Assembly: GCF_037190085.1 (NCBI RefSeq)
Contig: NZ_JBBCJO010000005.1
Span: 496,001 to 560,000, forward strand
Direction: 5' to 3'
DNA: 64,000 nucleotides
From: Gemmatimonas aurantiaca
Lineage (GTDB): Bacteria > Gemmatimonadota > Gemmatimonadetes > Gemmatimonadales > Gemmatimonadaceae
Shown here: in pieces, positions 19,614 through 28,690 of the stretch
Layout of the letters: each line of letters starts with the position of its first letter
Position numbering within the stretch: the first letter of the stretch is position 1
Position numbers and translations under genes: made by a program
The notes under the pieces: generated by a model
Database searches by the model: none
The model's input: the letters and a program-made list of their open reading frames with translations, nothing else
What the model was told of the DNA's origin: nothing

Positions 19614-20177
19614 TCACGGCTGAAACTTACCGAAGTCTTCGGGACGCAGTCGTTCGAGATAGGCTTTGAGTTCGTCGGCCGCGAGTTCGGACGATTCGCG
19701 GGATCTGGCCCAGGGCGGCGTGCCGGATGAACTCCCCGATGGGTCTTCGGACGCACCGTCGTCGTCGTCATCCTCGTCGAATTCGCTGAGCAGCGATTCG
19801 TCCGCGAAGATCGGCGCCGACAGCCGCAGGGCGATGGCGATGCTGTCGGAGGGGCGGGCATCGAATTCCACGATCCCCCGCGGCCCTTCCACCTGCAGCG
19901 CCGCATAGTAGGTGCTGGCCCGTACGTGGGTGATGTTCACCCGCCGCAGCGTGCCGCCCATGCCGGTGATGAGCACCTTGCAGAGATCGTGCGTGAGCGG
20001 CCGCTCGTGCGTCACGTGATTCATCTGCATCACGATGGACTCGGCCTCCGGACGGCCGATCCAGATGGGAAGGATGCGGTCTCCATCACGTTCGCGCAGC
20101 ACCACCACGTACGCATTGGTCCCGCTGTCGATCCCCAGGCGGGCGACCGTGACTTCCACCAAGGAGGGTTGTACCAT
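19614..20177 (-). CDS. Bifunctional nuclease (BFN/DUF151) domain protein
   Basis: A 187-residue protein. The first 130 residues are a BFN domain (VEVTVARLGIDSG, YVVVLRERDGDRILPIWIG, AESI, FDARPSDSIAIALR). A run of about eight acidic residues and a Ser-rich, helical tail follow. Family members in plants and Thermotoga have been linked to RNase/DNase activity; activity here is unproven. GGAG precedes the ATG. It is the first gene of the group containing the importer and recO. Confidence 0.85.
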   Translation of the reverse strand: MVQPSLVEVTVARLGIDSGTNAYVVVLRERDGDRILPIWIGRPEAESIVMQMNHVTHERPLTHDLCKVLITGMGGTLRRVNITHVRASTYYAALQVEGPRGIVEFDARPSDSIAIALRLSAPIFADESLLSEFDEDDDDDGASEDPSGSSSGTPPWARSRESSELAADELKAYLERLRPEDFGKFQP

Positions 20178-20294
20178 GGGCCGCTCCGCGTCGTGGGTCA
20201 GGAGTGCAATGTCCGGGGAACGTACGGCGTGCCGTTGTCCGGGACGTATCCCGGCGGCCGCGCCGTACGCTCTCCAATCATACTCCCGAACCGC

Positions 20295-21467
20295 TCAGCG
20301 GATCGCCTTCCGGAGCGCGGTGACCCGATCGGTGCGCTCCCAGGTGAAGGTCGTACGGGCCCCACGGCCCCGTCCGACGGTTTCCGGCTTGCGACCGAAG
20401 TGCCCGTAGGCCGCCGTGGCCTGATAGATGGGCTTGCGCAGATCGAGTGCGGTGGTGATTCCGCGCGGTGTCAGATCGAACACCTCCTTCACGGCCGCTT
20501 CGATCACCCGATCGGGAACGGCGCCCGTTCCGAACGTCTGCACGTACACCGACACCGGTTCCGCGACGCCGATCGCATAGGCCACCTGCACTTCGCACCG
20601 CTTGGCCAGCTTCGCGGCGACGATGTTCTTGGCCACCCAGCGCGCGGCATAACACGCCGAGCGATCCACCTTGGACGGATCCTTGCCGCTGAAGGCCCCG
20701 CCGCCGTGGCGTCCCATGCCGCCATACGTGTCGACGATGATCTTGCGGCCGGTGAGACCGGCATCACCCTGCGGACCGCCGATGACGAAGCGCCCCGTGG
20801 GATTGATGTGCGTCTTGAGCTTGCGCCCGATCATTTCCTCGGGCAGCACCGCATGAATGACATCGTCGAGAATCGCGCGACGCAGCCGCGTGTTGCTCAC
20901 CTTCTCGTCGTGCTGCGTGGAGATCACGACGGTGTCCACCGCGATCGGCTGGTTGTCTTCGTACACCACGCTGACCTGCGCCTTGCCGTCGGGGCGCAGC
21001 CACGGATAGGTGCCATCCTTGCGCAACGCCGAGAGCTGATACGTGAGCGCATGCGCGAGCTGGATGGGCATGGGCATGAGTTCCGGCGTCTCGTCGGTCG
21101 CGTAGCCGAACATCATGCCCTGATCACCGGCGCCGCCCGTGTCGACACCCTGAGCGATGTCGGGCGACTGACTGTCGATGGTGCTCACCACCGCACAGGT
21201 CTTCGAATCGAAGCCGAAGGCCGCGTCGTTGTAGCCGATCCCGTCGATGGTGCGCCGCACGATATCCGGCAGATGCACATACGCGGAGGTCGTGATCTCT
21301 CCGGCAATGACGGCGAGACCGGTCGTCACCAGCGTCTCACACGCCACCCGCGCCTTGGAGTCTTCGGTGAGGAGGGCATCGAGCACGGCATCGGAGATCT
21401 GATCCGCGATCTTGTCCGGATGTCCCTCGGTGACGGACTCCGATGTGAAGAGATGGCGATCGGCCAC
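20295..21467 (-). CDS. metK: S-adenosylmethionine synthetase
   Basis: A 390-residue enzyme making SAM from methionine and ATP. Motifs are FTSESVTEGHPDKIADQISD at the N-terminus, GAGDQGMMFGYA in the middle, GGMGRHGGGAFSGKDPSKVD with the P-loop-like stretch, and RSACYAARWVAKNIVAA. The GTG at 21467 is chosen because it begins directly before the conserved DRHLFTSESVTEGHP; longer in-frame sequence is not conserved. It follows ptsI by about 100 bases. No SAM riboswitch fits in that gap. Confidence 0.97.
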   Translation of the reverse strand: MADRHLFTSESVTEGHPDKIADQISDAVLDALLTEDSKARVACETLVTTGLAVIAGEITTSAYVHLPDIVRRTIDGIGYNDAAFGFDSKTCAVVSTIDSQSPDIAQGVDTGGAGDQGMMFGYATDETPELMPMPIQLAHALTYQLSALRKDGTYPWLRPDGKAQVSVVYEDNQPIAVDTVVISTQHDEKVSNTRLRRAILDDVIHAVLPEEMIGRKLKTHINPTGRFVIGGPQGDAGLTGRKIIVDTYGGMGRHGGGAFSGKDPSKVDRSACYAARWVAKNIVAAKLAKRCEVQVAYAIGVAEPVSVYVQTFGTGAVPDRVIEAAVKEVFDLTPRGITTALDLRKPIYQATAAYGHFGRKPETVGRGRGARTTFTWERTDRVTALRKAIR

Positions 21468-21563
21468 GCAAACACTCTGCTTTGAAGGTGATGACACGAC
21501 CCACCGGCACATGACCGGCATCGCCCGGGCCACGCCAGGGCAATGCCGGTGTCCACCGGTGGA

Positions 21564-23312
21564 TCAGGAACGGTATTCGCGCTCGAGCTCTGCGCGCAAC
21601 CGACGACGCAGCAGGATCTCGGCTTCACGGGCCGTTCCCGCCTGCATTGCGGCCCGGACGGCGTCTTCGGCCGCTTCGGCCCGGACCCCGCGAATGATGC
21701 GCTTCACGTCGGCCACGGCCCGCGGGGCCACACTGAGCTGACGCAACCCGAGCCCCAGCAGCGCGAACACCGCCAGCGGCTGGGAGGCCATCTCGCCACA
21801 CACGCACACATCGATGCCGTGTGCGGCGCCGGTGGATTGGACCTGCGCCATGAGACGGAGTACGGCGGGATGAAAGGGCGTGAAGCGCGGCGCGAGGTTG
21901 GCATTGCCCCGATCGACGGCCAGCGTGTACTGCACGAGATCGTTCGATCCGAGGCTGAAAAAATCGACATCGCGCACGAGCGTGTCACACGCCACCGCCG
22001 CGGCCGGCGTCTCCACCATCACGCCCAGGGGCACATCGTCGCGGAACGGCACGCGACGGGCCGACAGTTCGGCCACTGCCTCCTCGAGGAGCTGCCGGGT
22101 TTCCCGCACCTCGTCGACAGTGACCACGAGCGGCAGCATGATGCGCAGGTCGCCGTGCACGGCGGCCCGCAGCAGCGCGCGCAACTGCACCTTGAAGAGA
22201 TCACTCTCGTCGAGACACATGCGGATGGCGCGCCAGCCCAGAAACGGATTGGCCTCGCTGGGGAAGCCGCCGACAGGCAGCTTGTCGCCGCCGATGTCGT
22301 AGGTGCGGATGACCACCGGGCGGCCATCGAAAGCCTGCAATACCCGCGTGTAACTGCGGTACTGCTCTTCCTCGTCTGGCATGCTGGCGCGCCCCACCAC
22401 GAGGAATTCCGTGCGCATGAGGCCCACGCCATCGGCGCCACTGCCGGCCGCGAGGTCGGCGTCTTCGGGAATGTCGACATTGGCCCGCACCACCAAGCGG
22501 ATGCCGTCGCGCGTGACGGGTTCGCTGAGTGCGAGTTCGCGCAGGGCGGGCGCCTGTCCCTCGGCATCGGCAATGCGACGACGGGCCGCGCCGATCTCGC
22601 CTTCGGACGGACTGACGACGAGCGTACCGTCGGTGCCGTCGAGAATGACCGTCTCGCCGCCATGCAGCACCGACAGCGCGCTGCGCAGACCCACCACGGC
22701 GGGCAGCCCCAGCGAGCGCGCCAGGATGGCCACGTGCGCGGTGGCGGTGCCCGCCTCGGTGGCGATGGCGGCGATGCACTCGCGGTCGAGTTGCAGCGTG
22801 AGCGACGGCGTGAGATCGTGCGTGACGAGAATGGCGTTCGCTCCACGCGGCACGTCCACCGGATCGTGATCGGGCAGATGCAGCAGGATGGACAGCACAC
22901 GGATGTGCACGTCCATCAGGTCGCCCACCTTCTCGCGCAGCATGGGCGCGCTGTGGCGGGCGAAGTGCTGACGCCATTCGAGCAGCACGAGGTCGAAGGC
23001 TTTTTCGGCGCCGAGGTTCTGTCGCACGAGCGCCGTGGCGCTGTTCATCAGCTCCTGATCGTCGAGGATCGAGAGCTGCACGTCGAAGATGCCGGCTTCC
23101 TCTGGTCCGGCCTGCACTTCCGCGCGGGCGCGGAGCGTGCGCAGACGCTCACGCGCCTGCTCGACGGCTTCGTGCAGGCGCGTGACTTCGGCTTCGATCT
23201 CGCTGTCGTCGATGAGCCGATGGCGAACCTCCGGCACCTCCCAGCGCAGGAGATGCACCGGACCCACGACGATTCCCGGCGAGGCGGGAATGCCGCGGAG
23301 GATGGAATCCAC
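21564..23312 (-). CDS. ptsI: PTS enzyme I (PEP-protein phosphotransferase)
   Basis: A 582-residue cytoplasmic enzyme that takes phosphate from PEP and passes it to HPr. The phosphorylated His193 lies in GTATAHVAILARSLGLPAV, slightly different from the usual GGRTSHTAI. The PEP-binding barrel has GVGLMRTEFL, RTYDIGGDKLP, SLGSNDLVQYTLAVDR, and the catalytic Cys in VCVCGEMAS. The GTG start overlaps the ptsH stop by one base (TAGTG), so the two are coupled. Confidence 0.96.
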   Translation of the reverse strand: MDSILRGIPASPGIVVGPVHLLRWEVPEVRHRLIDDSEIEAEVTRLHEAVEQARERLRTLRARAEVQAGPEEAGIFDVQLSILDDQELMNSATALVRQNLGAEKAFDLVLLEWRQHFARHSAPMLREKVGDLMDVHIRVLSILLHLPDHDPVDVPRGANAILVTHDLTPSLTLQLDRECIAAIATEAGTATAHVAILARSLGLPAVVGLRSALSVLHGGETVILDGTDGTLVVSPSEGEIGAARRRIADAEGQAPALRELALSEPVTRDGIRLVVRANVDIPEDADLAAGSGADGVGLMRTEFLVVGRASMPDEEEQYRSYTRVLQAFDGRPVVIRTYDIGGDKLPVGGFPSEANPFLGWRAIRMCLDESDLFKVQLRALLRAAVHGDLRIMLPLVVTVDEVRETRQLLEEAVAELSARRVPFRDDVPLGVMVETPAAAVACDTLVRDVDFFSLGSNDLVQYTLAVDRGNANLAPRFTPFHPAVLRLMAQVQSTGAAHGIDVCVCGEMASQPLAVFALLGLGLRQLSVAPRAVADVKRIIRGVRAEAAEDAVRAAMQAGTAREAEILLRRRLRAELEREYRS

Positions 23313-23578
23313 TAGGCCTCTCCGAACCGCGATGCGACGAGCATGCTCAACGCCTCGAGCGCGTCGTCGGCATCGGGGCCGGTGGCGCGCAACGTGATCG
23401 TGGCACCGTATTCCGCCGCCAGCATCATGACGCCCATGATGCTCTTGCCGTTCACTTCGAGATCGTCACGGCAGATGGTGATGTCGGCCTTGAAGCGCGA
23501 CGCCGCCTTCACCACTTCGGCCGCGGGACGGGCGTGCAGCCCGTGCTTGTTGACGATTTGGACGGAGCGTTCAGCCAT
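23312..23578 (-). CDS. ptsH: HPr phosphocarrier protein
   Basis: An 88-residue HPr. His15 (NKHGLHARPA) accepts phosphate from enzyme I. Ser46 (NGKSIMGVMML) is the site for HPr kinase, whose gene is in the same operon, so both catalytic and regulatory phosphorylation are possible. It overlaps the EIID gene by 8 bases and ptsI by one. Confidence 0.97.
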   Translation of the reverse strand: MAERSVQIVNKHGLHARPAAEVVKAASRFKADITICRDDLEVNGKSIMGVMMLAAEYGATITLRATGPDADDALEALSMLVASRFGEA

Positions 23579-24416
23579 CAATGACCACCGAGTAGAGGAC
23601 GAAAGCCGCGAGCAGCCACAGGACCACACGCCAGCCCTCCGTGCGTCCCTGCATACGCACGAGGAGCACGGCAAGAATCGGCGTCGCCACCGCAACGCCC
23701 ATGGGAATGGGCGTCAGTGGAGGCTCGCCACCGATGGCGCGATGCACCGCCAGCGGTAATGCCAATCCTCCCAACACTGCCGACACCCGACCAATGTAGC
23801 GTGGACCGTGCTGCAACACCGGATGTCCCAGTGCCGTCGCGACACGCAGGCCGTGATGCCACCCGGCGCGCAATGCCCAGTCCCGAAGCCCCAAGTGGCC
23901 CAGGTTGTAGAGTATCAGGAACCCCGCCACGACTCCAAGCGGCGACCAGCCGAAGCCGAACAGCAGGATGGCCACCAGGGAACACGCCGGCAGCCATGCC
24001 GCCCACACCAGCCGGTCGCCCACGCTGCCCAGCGGTCCGCACAACGCCGTCCGGAATCGTTCGATCCGGGCGGGCGGCACCTGTTCGAGCTCGGCCCGGG
24101 CCAGCGCGCCGACGGCCAGACCGGCCAGGTACGGGTGCGCATTGAAGTACACCGCCTGCCGCGCAAGCGCACTGCGATAGGCTTCACCGTCCACCCCGCC
24201 GGGCAGCCGGCGCAGTGCCGGTTCGATGCAGAACCCCATCCCGTTGCCCACGAGGATCTCGTAGTTCCACGACCCCTGGATGCCGAGCATCCGGAGGTAC
24301 ATCGACGCGTGCAACGCGGGATCCAGGGGCGGGGCTTCGCCGACCATCTGATGCGCCCCGCTCATCCCGGGCAGGCCGGCGTCCGTAGCGCCGCCAGGCA
24401 GAGATTCAGGCGCCAA
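23571..24416 (-). CDS. PTS mannose-family EIID
   Basis: A 281-residue membrane subunit (265 if the ATG at 24365 is used instead of the TTG at 24416). The soluble N-terminal part contains LQGSWNYE-like SWNYEILVGNGMGFCIEP and ALCGPLGSVGDRLVWAAWLP, hallmarks of EIID, and several membrane helices follow at 145-280. With EIIC it forms the sugar channel. It overlaps the end of EIIC and the start of ptsH. Confidence 0.88.
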   Translation of the reverse strand: MAPESLPGGATDAGLPGMSGAHQMVGEAPPLDPALHASMYLRMLGIQGSWNYEILVGNGMGFCIEPALRRLPGGVDGEAYRSALARQAVYFNAHPYLAGLAVGALARAELEQVPPARIERFRTALCGPLGSVGDRLVWAAWLPACSLVAILLFGFGWSPLGVVAGFLILYNLGHLGLRDWALRAGWHHGLRVATALGHPVLQHGPRYIGRVSAVLGGLALPLAVHRAIGGEPPLTPIPMGVAVATPILAVLLVRMQGRTEGWRVVLWLLAAFVLYSVVIDG

Positions 24417-25128
24417 GGATCACCACCACCGTACCGATGGCCAGCGAGATCAGGAACAGCCGCCGCGTGCCCGAAATCGCGTGAAAATCCTTCCAGACCG
24501 ATGCCGCCGCCACCGCGGCCACGCAGGTGACCACGATGGCCCGCGACAGATCGTCGCGTACCGACCAGCGGGCATCCACCACCGCCACCACCGGAGCCGC
24601 CACCAGCAGCATGACGAGCCCCACCAGGGCGCCACGCAGCAGGTCCGCGGTCATGCCGAACACCTGCAGACCGATGACCGTGCTGCGACTGCCCGCCGCG
24701 AGCTGACCCAACCGTGGTCTGGCCACCCGTGCAATGAGCTGCCGGTGTTTGACCATGCTGATGCCACCCAGCCACGACGCGAGGATACCGACCACCACGG
24801 ACATGGCGAAGGGCCCCACGGCGGGCAGACCCGTGGGAGTGACGTGACTGGCCGCCACCGCTCCGGCCACCACCGACGCACTGCCCCATTCGGGATAACG
24901 GGACGCACCCACCGGCAAGGATTCCAGGGCGAGACACTCCAGCGCCGCGCCGCAGGTGAGGCCGGCCAGAGGCTCCCCAACGAACGCCCCTCCCAGCGTG
25001 GCTCCCACGATGGGACGGGAGAACATCGCCTGGGGAAAACTCACCACGTCGAGACCGACCACGCCCGCCAGCAGCACCAGCGGCAGCAGATCACCAATCG
25101 ACCAGGAGAGCACGCCTGCTTCCAGCAT
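24406..25128 (-). CDS. PTS mannose/sorbose-family EIIC
   Basis: A 240-residue membrane protein starting five bases after the EIIB stop. About seven hydrophobic segments are visible, including VGLDVVSFPQAMFSRPIVGA and a Gly-rich GEPLAGLTCGAALE motif typical of EIIC-man/sor. It forms the translocation pore with EIID. It is somewhat short for the family (about 250-270) but has no internal break. The sugar cannot be predicted. Confidence 0.87.
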   Translation of the reverse strand: MLEAGVLSWSIGDLLPLVLLAGVVGLDVVSFPQAMFSRPIVGATLGGAFVGEPLAGLTCGAALECLALESLPVGASRYPEWGSASVVAGAVAASHVTPTGLPAVGPFAMSVVVGILASWLGGISMVKHRQLIARVARPRLGQLAAGSRSTVIGLQVFGMTADLLRGALVGLVMLLVAAPVVAVVDARWSVRDDLSRAIVVTCVAAVAAASVWKDFHAISGTRRLFLISLAIGTVVVILGA

Positions 25129-25133
25129 GGGAA

Positions 25134-25628
25134 TCAGACGCCCACGGTGGAGGCGAGCAGTTCGTCGAGCGGCACCGGGCGTGCCGAGGGCACATCCTGT
25201 GCCGTGACGTCCACCCCCTGCGCGGCGATATCGCGGAGCCCCTGCTCTTCCTCCGGCGTGAGGTAGACATAACGCAGGCGTCCGCTGCGTCCGGGCACAT
25301 GGTGGACGCCGCCCACGTTCACGGTGCGGATCCGTCCACCGGCCCCCGCCACGAGACGCTGCATGGTGGGAATGTCCCCCACCAGCACGATGCCGGGCTC
25401 TCCGTGGCTTTCGAACCGCGCGAGATTGGCGGCCGCGTCCTCCACCGTCGAAAAATGCACGGTCATCTCGGGAGGTACGCCCATGCGATAGAGCTCCTGC
25501 TCCCACTCGCTCGCGGCCACATCGTCGTCCACCAGCACGATGAAGCGCATTTCGAGCGGTTGTCCCCAACCCACGACCACCTGCCCGTGAATGAGGCGGT
25601 CATCAATGCGATAGAGCGCGATGGGCAT
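25134..25628 (-). CDS. PTS mannose/sorbose-family EIIB
   Basis: A 164-residue cytoplasmic subunit of the EIIB-sor family. The phosphorylation site is His14 in ALYRIDDRLIHGQVVVGW. GGVHHVPG and the YLTPEEEQGL region are also typical. It receives phosphate from EIIA and passes it to the sugar. The start at 25628 gives the family-standard MPIALYRIDDRLIHG opening. A gap of about 130 bases separates it from the EIIA gene. Confidence 0.92.
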   Translation of the reverse strand: MPIALYRIDDRLIHGQVVVGWGQPLEMRFIVLVDDDVAASEWEQELYRMGVPPEMTVHFSTVEDAAANLARFESHGEPGIVLVGDIPTMQRLVAGAGGRIRTVNVGGVHHVPGRSGRLRYVYLTPEEEQGLRDIAAQGVDVTAQDVPSARPVPLDELLASTVGV

Positions 25629-25761
25629 GCCGGCGTGCGAGAGCGGGAGCGAAAGCGAGTGGAGAGGAACGAACCAGGGCGGGGAGCGGACTGCGAACGT
25701 GGCGGGGCAACACCAGAGGGGCAATACCAGAGGGGCAACACCAGAGACGATAGCGCGCCTC

Positions 25762-26232
25762 TCAGGCGCCGTACACCGCCATCGACGCTTTTCCGCGATC
25801 GAGCGCGCTCTGGACCGCCAGGGCGGGTTCGACATCGTCCTGCATGGCAAAGTCGAGGAGGAGCGAGAGATTCGCCCCGGTGACGAGCAACACCCCCGGC
25901 CGTTCGCGGATCATGCGCCGGACCGCCATCGTGCAGCTCCCGGCCGGCAGATCGGTGAAGATCACCCGGGCTCCGGTTTTGTCGAGCGCCTGCGCCAGAG
26001 TGCCCTGGATGTCGTCCAGGCACAGGCCGGCATTGGAGATGGGCAGAAACACCGCGCCCCGCCCCGTGATCTGTTCGACGGCCGAAATGATGCCCGCGGC
26101 AAAGGCTCCATGCCCCGCCACGATGGCACGCACTGCCGGGTCCGCCGCGTCGGTATCCACCACGCTGCGGCCCGAATCGCTTCCGGGGTTGTCGGCGGGA
26201 CCGCGGTCTTGATGGTGGTCCTGATCGCTCAC
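25762..26232 (-). CDS. PTS mannose-family EIIA with disordered N-terminal extension
   Basis: 156 residues from the GTG at 26232. The EIIA-man domain begins near residue 34 with AIVAGHGAFAAGI, where His41 is the phospho-acceptor, and continues with VIFTDLPAGSCT and VLLVTGANL. The first 33 residues are polar and Asp/His/Gln-rich, an extension not usual in the family. An upstream ATG (26256) overlapping hprK is an alternative start. GGGGA precedes the GTG. It lies 13 bases after hprK. Confidence 0.88.
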   Translation of the reverse strand: MSDQDHHQDRGPADNPGSDSGRSVVDTDAADPAVRAIVAGHGAFAAGIISAVEQITGRGAVFLPISNAGLCLDDIQGTLAQALDKTGARVIFTDLPAGSCTMAVRRMIRERPGVLLVTGANLSLLLDFAMQDDVEPALAVQSALDRGKASMAVYGA

Positions 26233-26245
26233 GGCGTGGTCCCCA

Positions 26246-27220
26246 CTACTCGTCATCCTCCTGCAGATACCGCTGGACATCCGATTTCCGGCGCATCCGG
26301 TCGATCAACTGTTCGTTGAACGCGGTGGCCGTATCGTATCCGCGATAATATCGCAGGAGATGATTCATCGCGATGACTTCGGCGATCACCGTGATGTTTT
26401 TGCCGGGATTCAGATGCACCGTGATTTTCGGGATCTCCACACCGAGGATCTCGATGGTCTGCACGTCCAGTCCGGTGCGGTCCACCTGGGCGTTGCCGTC
26501 CCATTCCTCGAGGATCACCATGACCTCGAGCCGTTTCTGCTGACGCACGGCATGGATGCCGAAGATGGCCGGGATGTCGAGCAGCCCGACTCCGCGGATT
26601 TCCATGAAGTGGCGCTGCAGTTCGTGTCCGCGTCCGATGAGCACATCGTTCCCTCGACGGGAAACGAACACCAGGTCGTCGGCCACAAGCCGATGACCGC
26701 GCTCCACCAGATCGAGCACACACTCGGACTTGCCGATGCCGCTCTTCCCTGTGAAAAACAGCCCCACGCCGTACACGTCGGCCAGCGATCCGTGCAACGT
26801 GGTCGTGGGCGCGAACTGATCGGCGAGAAAGGGCTTGATGAGCCGGTAAAACTCGGCCGTCTTGAGCCGCGAGCGCAGCACGGCCACACCGGCTTCATCG
26901 GCCAGACGCATCAACGGCGCCGGGGGTTCGAGCCCCTTGGTGATGAACGCACAGGGCAGCGGAAACCCGAAGAACTGTTCGAGGTTGGCCGTGCGTTGTC
27001 CCTCACTCAACGACTGCAGGTAGGTGATCTCGGTTTCGCCGAGCACCTGGATACGCTGGTACGGAAAACGATTGATGTAGCCGGCAAGGACGAGCCCCGG
27101 GCTGGATGCCTCGGGGCTCGTGATCTCACGATCGAGACCGGTGGTGGGGCCCAGCAATTCGAGTTCGAGCGTGTCCTTCATGCGTTCGAACAGGGTACCG
27201 ACCGTGAGACGCCGATTCAC
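26246..27220 (-). CDS. hprK: HPr kinase/phosphorylase
   Basis: A 324-residue bifunctional enzyme that phosphorylates and dephosphorylates HPr at Ser46. It has an N-terminal HprK domain (FERMKDTLELELL.. PGLVLAGY), conserved His143 in LHGSLADVYG, Walker A GKSGIGKS at 158-165, DDLVFVSRRG, and the signature EIRGVGLLDIPAIFG. Co-transcription with ptsH and EIIA links carbon flux to regulation, as also seen in some proteobacteria. The GTG start directly follows hpf. Confidence 0.95.
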   Translation of the reverse strand: MNRRLTVGTLFERMKDTLELELLGPTTGLDREITSPEASSPGLVLAGYINRFPYQRIQVLGETEITYLQSLSEGQRTANLEQFFGFPLPCAFITKGLEPPAPLMRLADEAGVAVLRSRLKTAEFYRLIKPFLADQFAPTTTLHGSLADVYGVGLFFTGKSGIGKSECVLDLVERGHRLVADDLVFVSRRGNDVLIGRGHELQRHFMEIRGVGLLDIPAIFGIHAVRQQKRLEVMVILEEWDGNAQVDRTGLDVQTIEILGVEIPKITVHLNPGKNITVIAEVIAMNHLLRYYRGYDTATAFNEQLIDRMRRKSDVQRYLQEDDE

Positions 27221-27224
27221 GCGG

Positions 27225-27539
27225 TCAGTCTCCTGGGCGAATATCGGTACGAGAGGCGCGCCGCGAGCGGCGCGTGCGGGCTACCTGAGTTTCGAGTCGC
27301 TGCACAGCGGCAGACAGGGCGGGAGCAAATGCGCGGGCATCGGCCTGGGCGAACAGTTCGCCATGGCTGCCGGCGCGGAGCACGATTTCGACCCGACGGG
27401 TGGGCCCGTCTTCGACGAATCGGACGATGGCATTGACCACGCGTTTGACCCGCGAGGCAATGCGTTCCACAGCGGCCTGTGCCTGCGCACGAAGTGAATC
27501 GGTCACTTCGGCGTGATGCGCGTGCAGGATGATCTCCAT
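27225..27539 (-). CDS. hpf: Ribosome hibernation-promoting factor (short HPF/RaiA)
   Basis: A 104-residue protein of the short HPF class with the beta-alpha-beta fold (IILHAHHAEVTDSLRAQAQA, RVEIVLRAGSHGELFAQADA) and a basic Arg-rich C-terminus. It would bind the 30S subunit and stabilise inactive ribosomes in starvation. The pairing with hprK and PTS genes resembles the rpoN-hpf-pts arrangement of proteobacteria. It overlaps the glycosyltransferase stop (TGATG). Confidence 0.88.
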   Translation of the reverse strand: MEIILHAHHAEVTDSLRAQAQAAVERIASRVKRVVNAIVRFVEDGPTRRVEIVLRAGSHGELFAQADARAFAPALSAAVQRLETQVARTRRSRRASRTDIRPGD

Positions 27540-28690
27540 CAGCGACCTCCCTCCTTTCCCACCACCTCGCGGAGATGGGCTTCGGTCTGATCGGCGGCGT
27601 TCGCCCAGGTGAATCCTTCGGCGAATCGTCGCGCCGCGACGCCCAGGTGTTCGACGAGCGCTCGCTCGCCGCTGAGACGTCGCATGGATGCAGCCATGGC
27701 AGCCACGTCCCCATGTGGCACGAGGAAACCGGTCTCGCCATCGCGGACCGACTCGCGGATTCCGGGAGAGTTCGACGCAATCACCGGAGTTCCACTCGCT
27801 GCTGCCTCCAGATTCGTGATGCCCCAACCCTCCTTTGGAGATGCAAAGACGGTCGCCCATGCCCGTCGAAGCAGGGCGCACTTCTCAGTCTCGTCAATAC
27901 GACCTAGAAACCGTACCCGCGACCCCACCCCAAGGGTTCCGGCCAGCCGTTCGAGTTCGGGACGGAACTCCCCCGCTCCCGCAATTTCCAGCGTGGCTTC
28001 GGGAACCCCGCAGGCAGCGAATGCCCGGACGACGAGATCCACCCCTTTATACTTCTTCAGACGACCGAGGTACGCAAACAGGGGCTGATCCGCCCGTTGC
28101 GAGGGATCGGGCGTGTAGTGCGCACTGTCGATGCCGGGAAAAATCACCCGGATGTGTTCCCGGGGGATGCCCCGTCGCACCAGATCGTCGCGGGTGCTCT
28201 CGCTGATCGCTTCGAAGGCATATCGGCGATAGAACCACGGAAGCGGCTTTTCAGCCAGCCAGACGGCCGTGGCCAGCGGCGCCGCCAGTTCCTGAAACGC
28301 GGTGCCGCCGAAGAGATGCGGAACCAACCCCACCAGCCGGGGCACCCCCTCGGGCCTCCGCCAGGTGGGCGTGAACAGCGGGACTTTGTTGATGTCCTCC
28401 ACCAGCACGTCGAATCCGCGCGGCGCGAGCGTGGTGTGCCAGTAGCTCCGGGCCAGGAATGGGAACGACTGTCGGGTGCCCACCCGATGCACGTCGATGC
28501 CATCGAGCGTGGCGCGGGGAGGACATCCGGGCCAGCCGCCACACAGCAGCACGACCTCGTGCCCGGCCTGCGCCAGGCGTCCGAAGATTTCGTGCAGATG
28601 GATCTCGGCCCCACCAGCCAGCGGATTCTCGCGGCACTGCCAGTTCACCACGGCAATGCGCATCCGTGCGCGGCCCTGATGATCCGTCAC
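27539..28690 (-). CDS. Group 1 (GT4-type) glycosyltransferase
   Basis: A 383-residue GT-B enzyme. The N-terminal domain has NWQCRENPLAGGAEIHLHEI. The C-terminal domain shows FAYLGRLKKYKGVDLV, the SPKEGWGITNLEAAASGTPV motif with the retaining-enzyme Glu, and NSPGIRE. It transfers an activated sugar to a glycan or lipid, acceptor unknown. The GTG start overlaps the nusB stop as GTGA. It is an unusual partner inside a cluster of translation and PTS genes. Confidence 0.88.
   Translation of the reverse strand: MTDHQGRARMRIAVVNWQCRENPLAGGAEIHLHEIFGRLAQAGHEVVLLCGGWPGCPPRATLDGIDVHRVGTRQSFPFLARSYWHTTLAPRGFDVLVEDINKVPLFTPTWRRPEGVPRLVGLVPHLFGGTAFQELAAPLATAVWLAEKPLPWFYRRYAFEAISESTRDDLVRRGIPREHIRVIFPGIDSAHYTPDPSQRADQPLFAYLGRLKKYKGVDLVVRAFAACGVPEATLEIAGAGEFRPELERLAGTLGVGSRVRFLGRIDETEKCALLRRAWATVFASPKEGWGITNLEAAASGTPVIASNSPGIRESVRDGETGFLVPHGDVAAMAASMRRLSGERALVEHLGVAARRFAEGFTWANAADQTEAHLREVVGKEGGR

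Noticed and set aside
21468..21563. SAM riboswitch upstream of metK
   Set aside because: The gap is under 100 bases and lacks the conserved SAM-I helices or a terminator hairpin.
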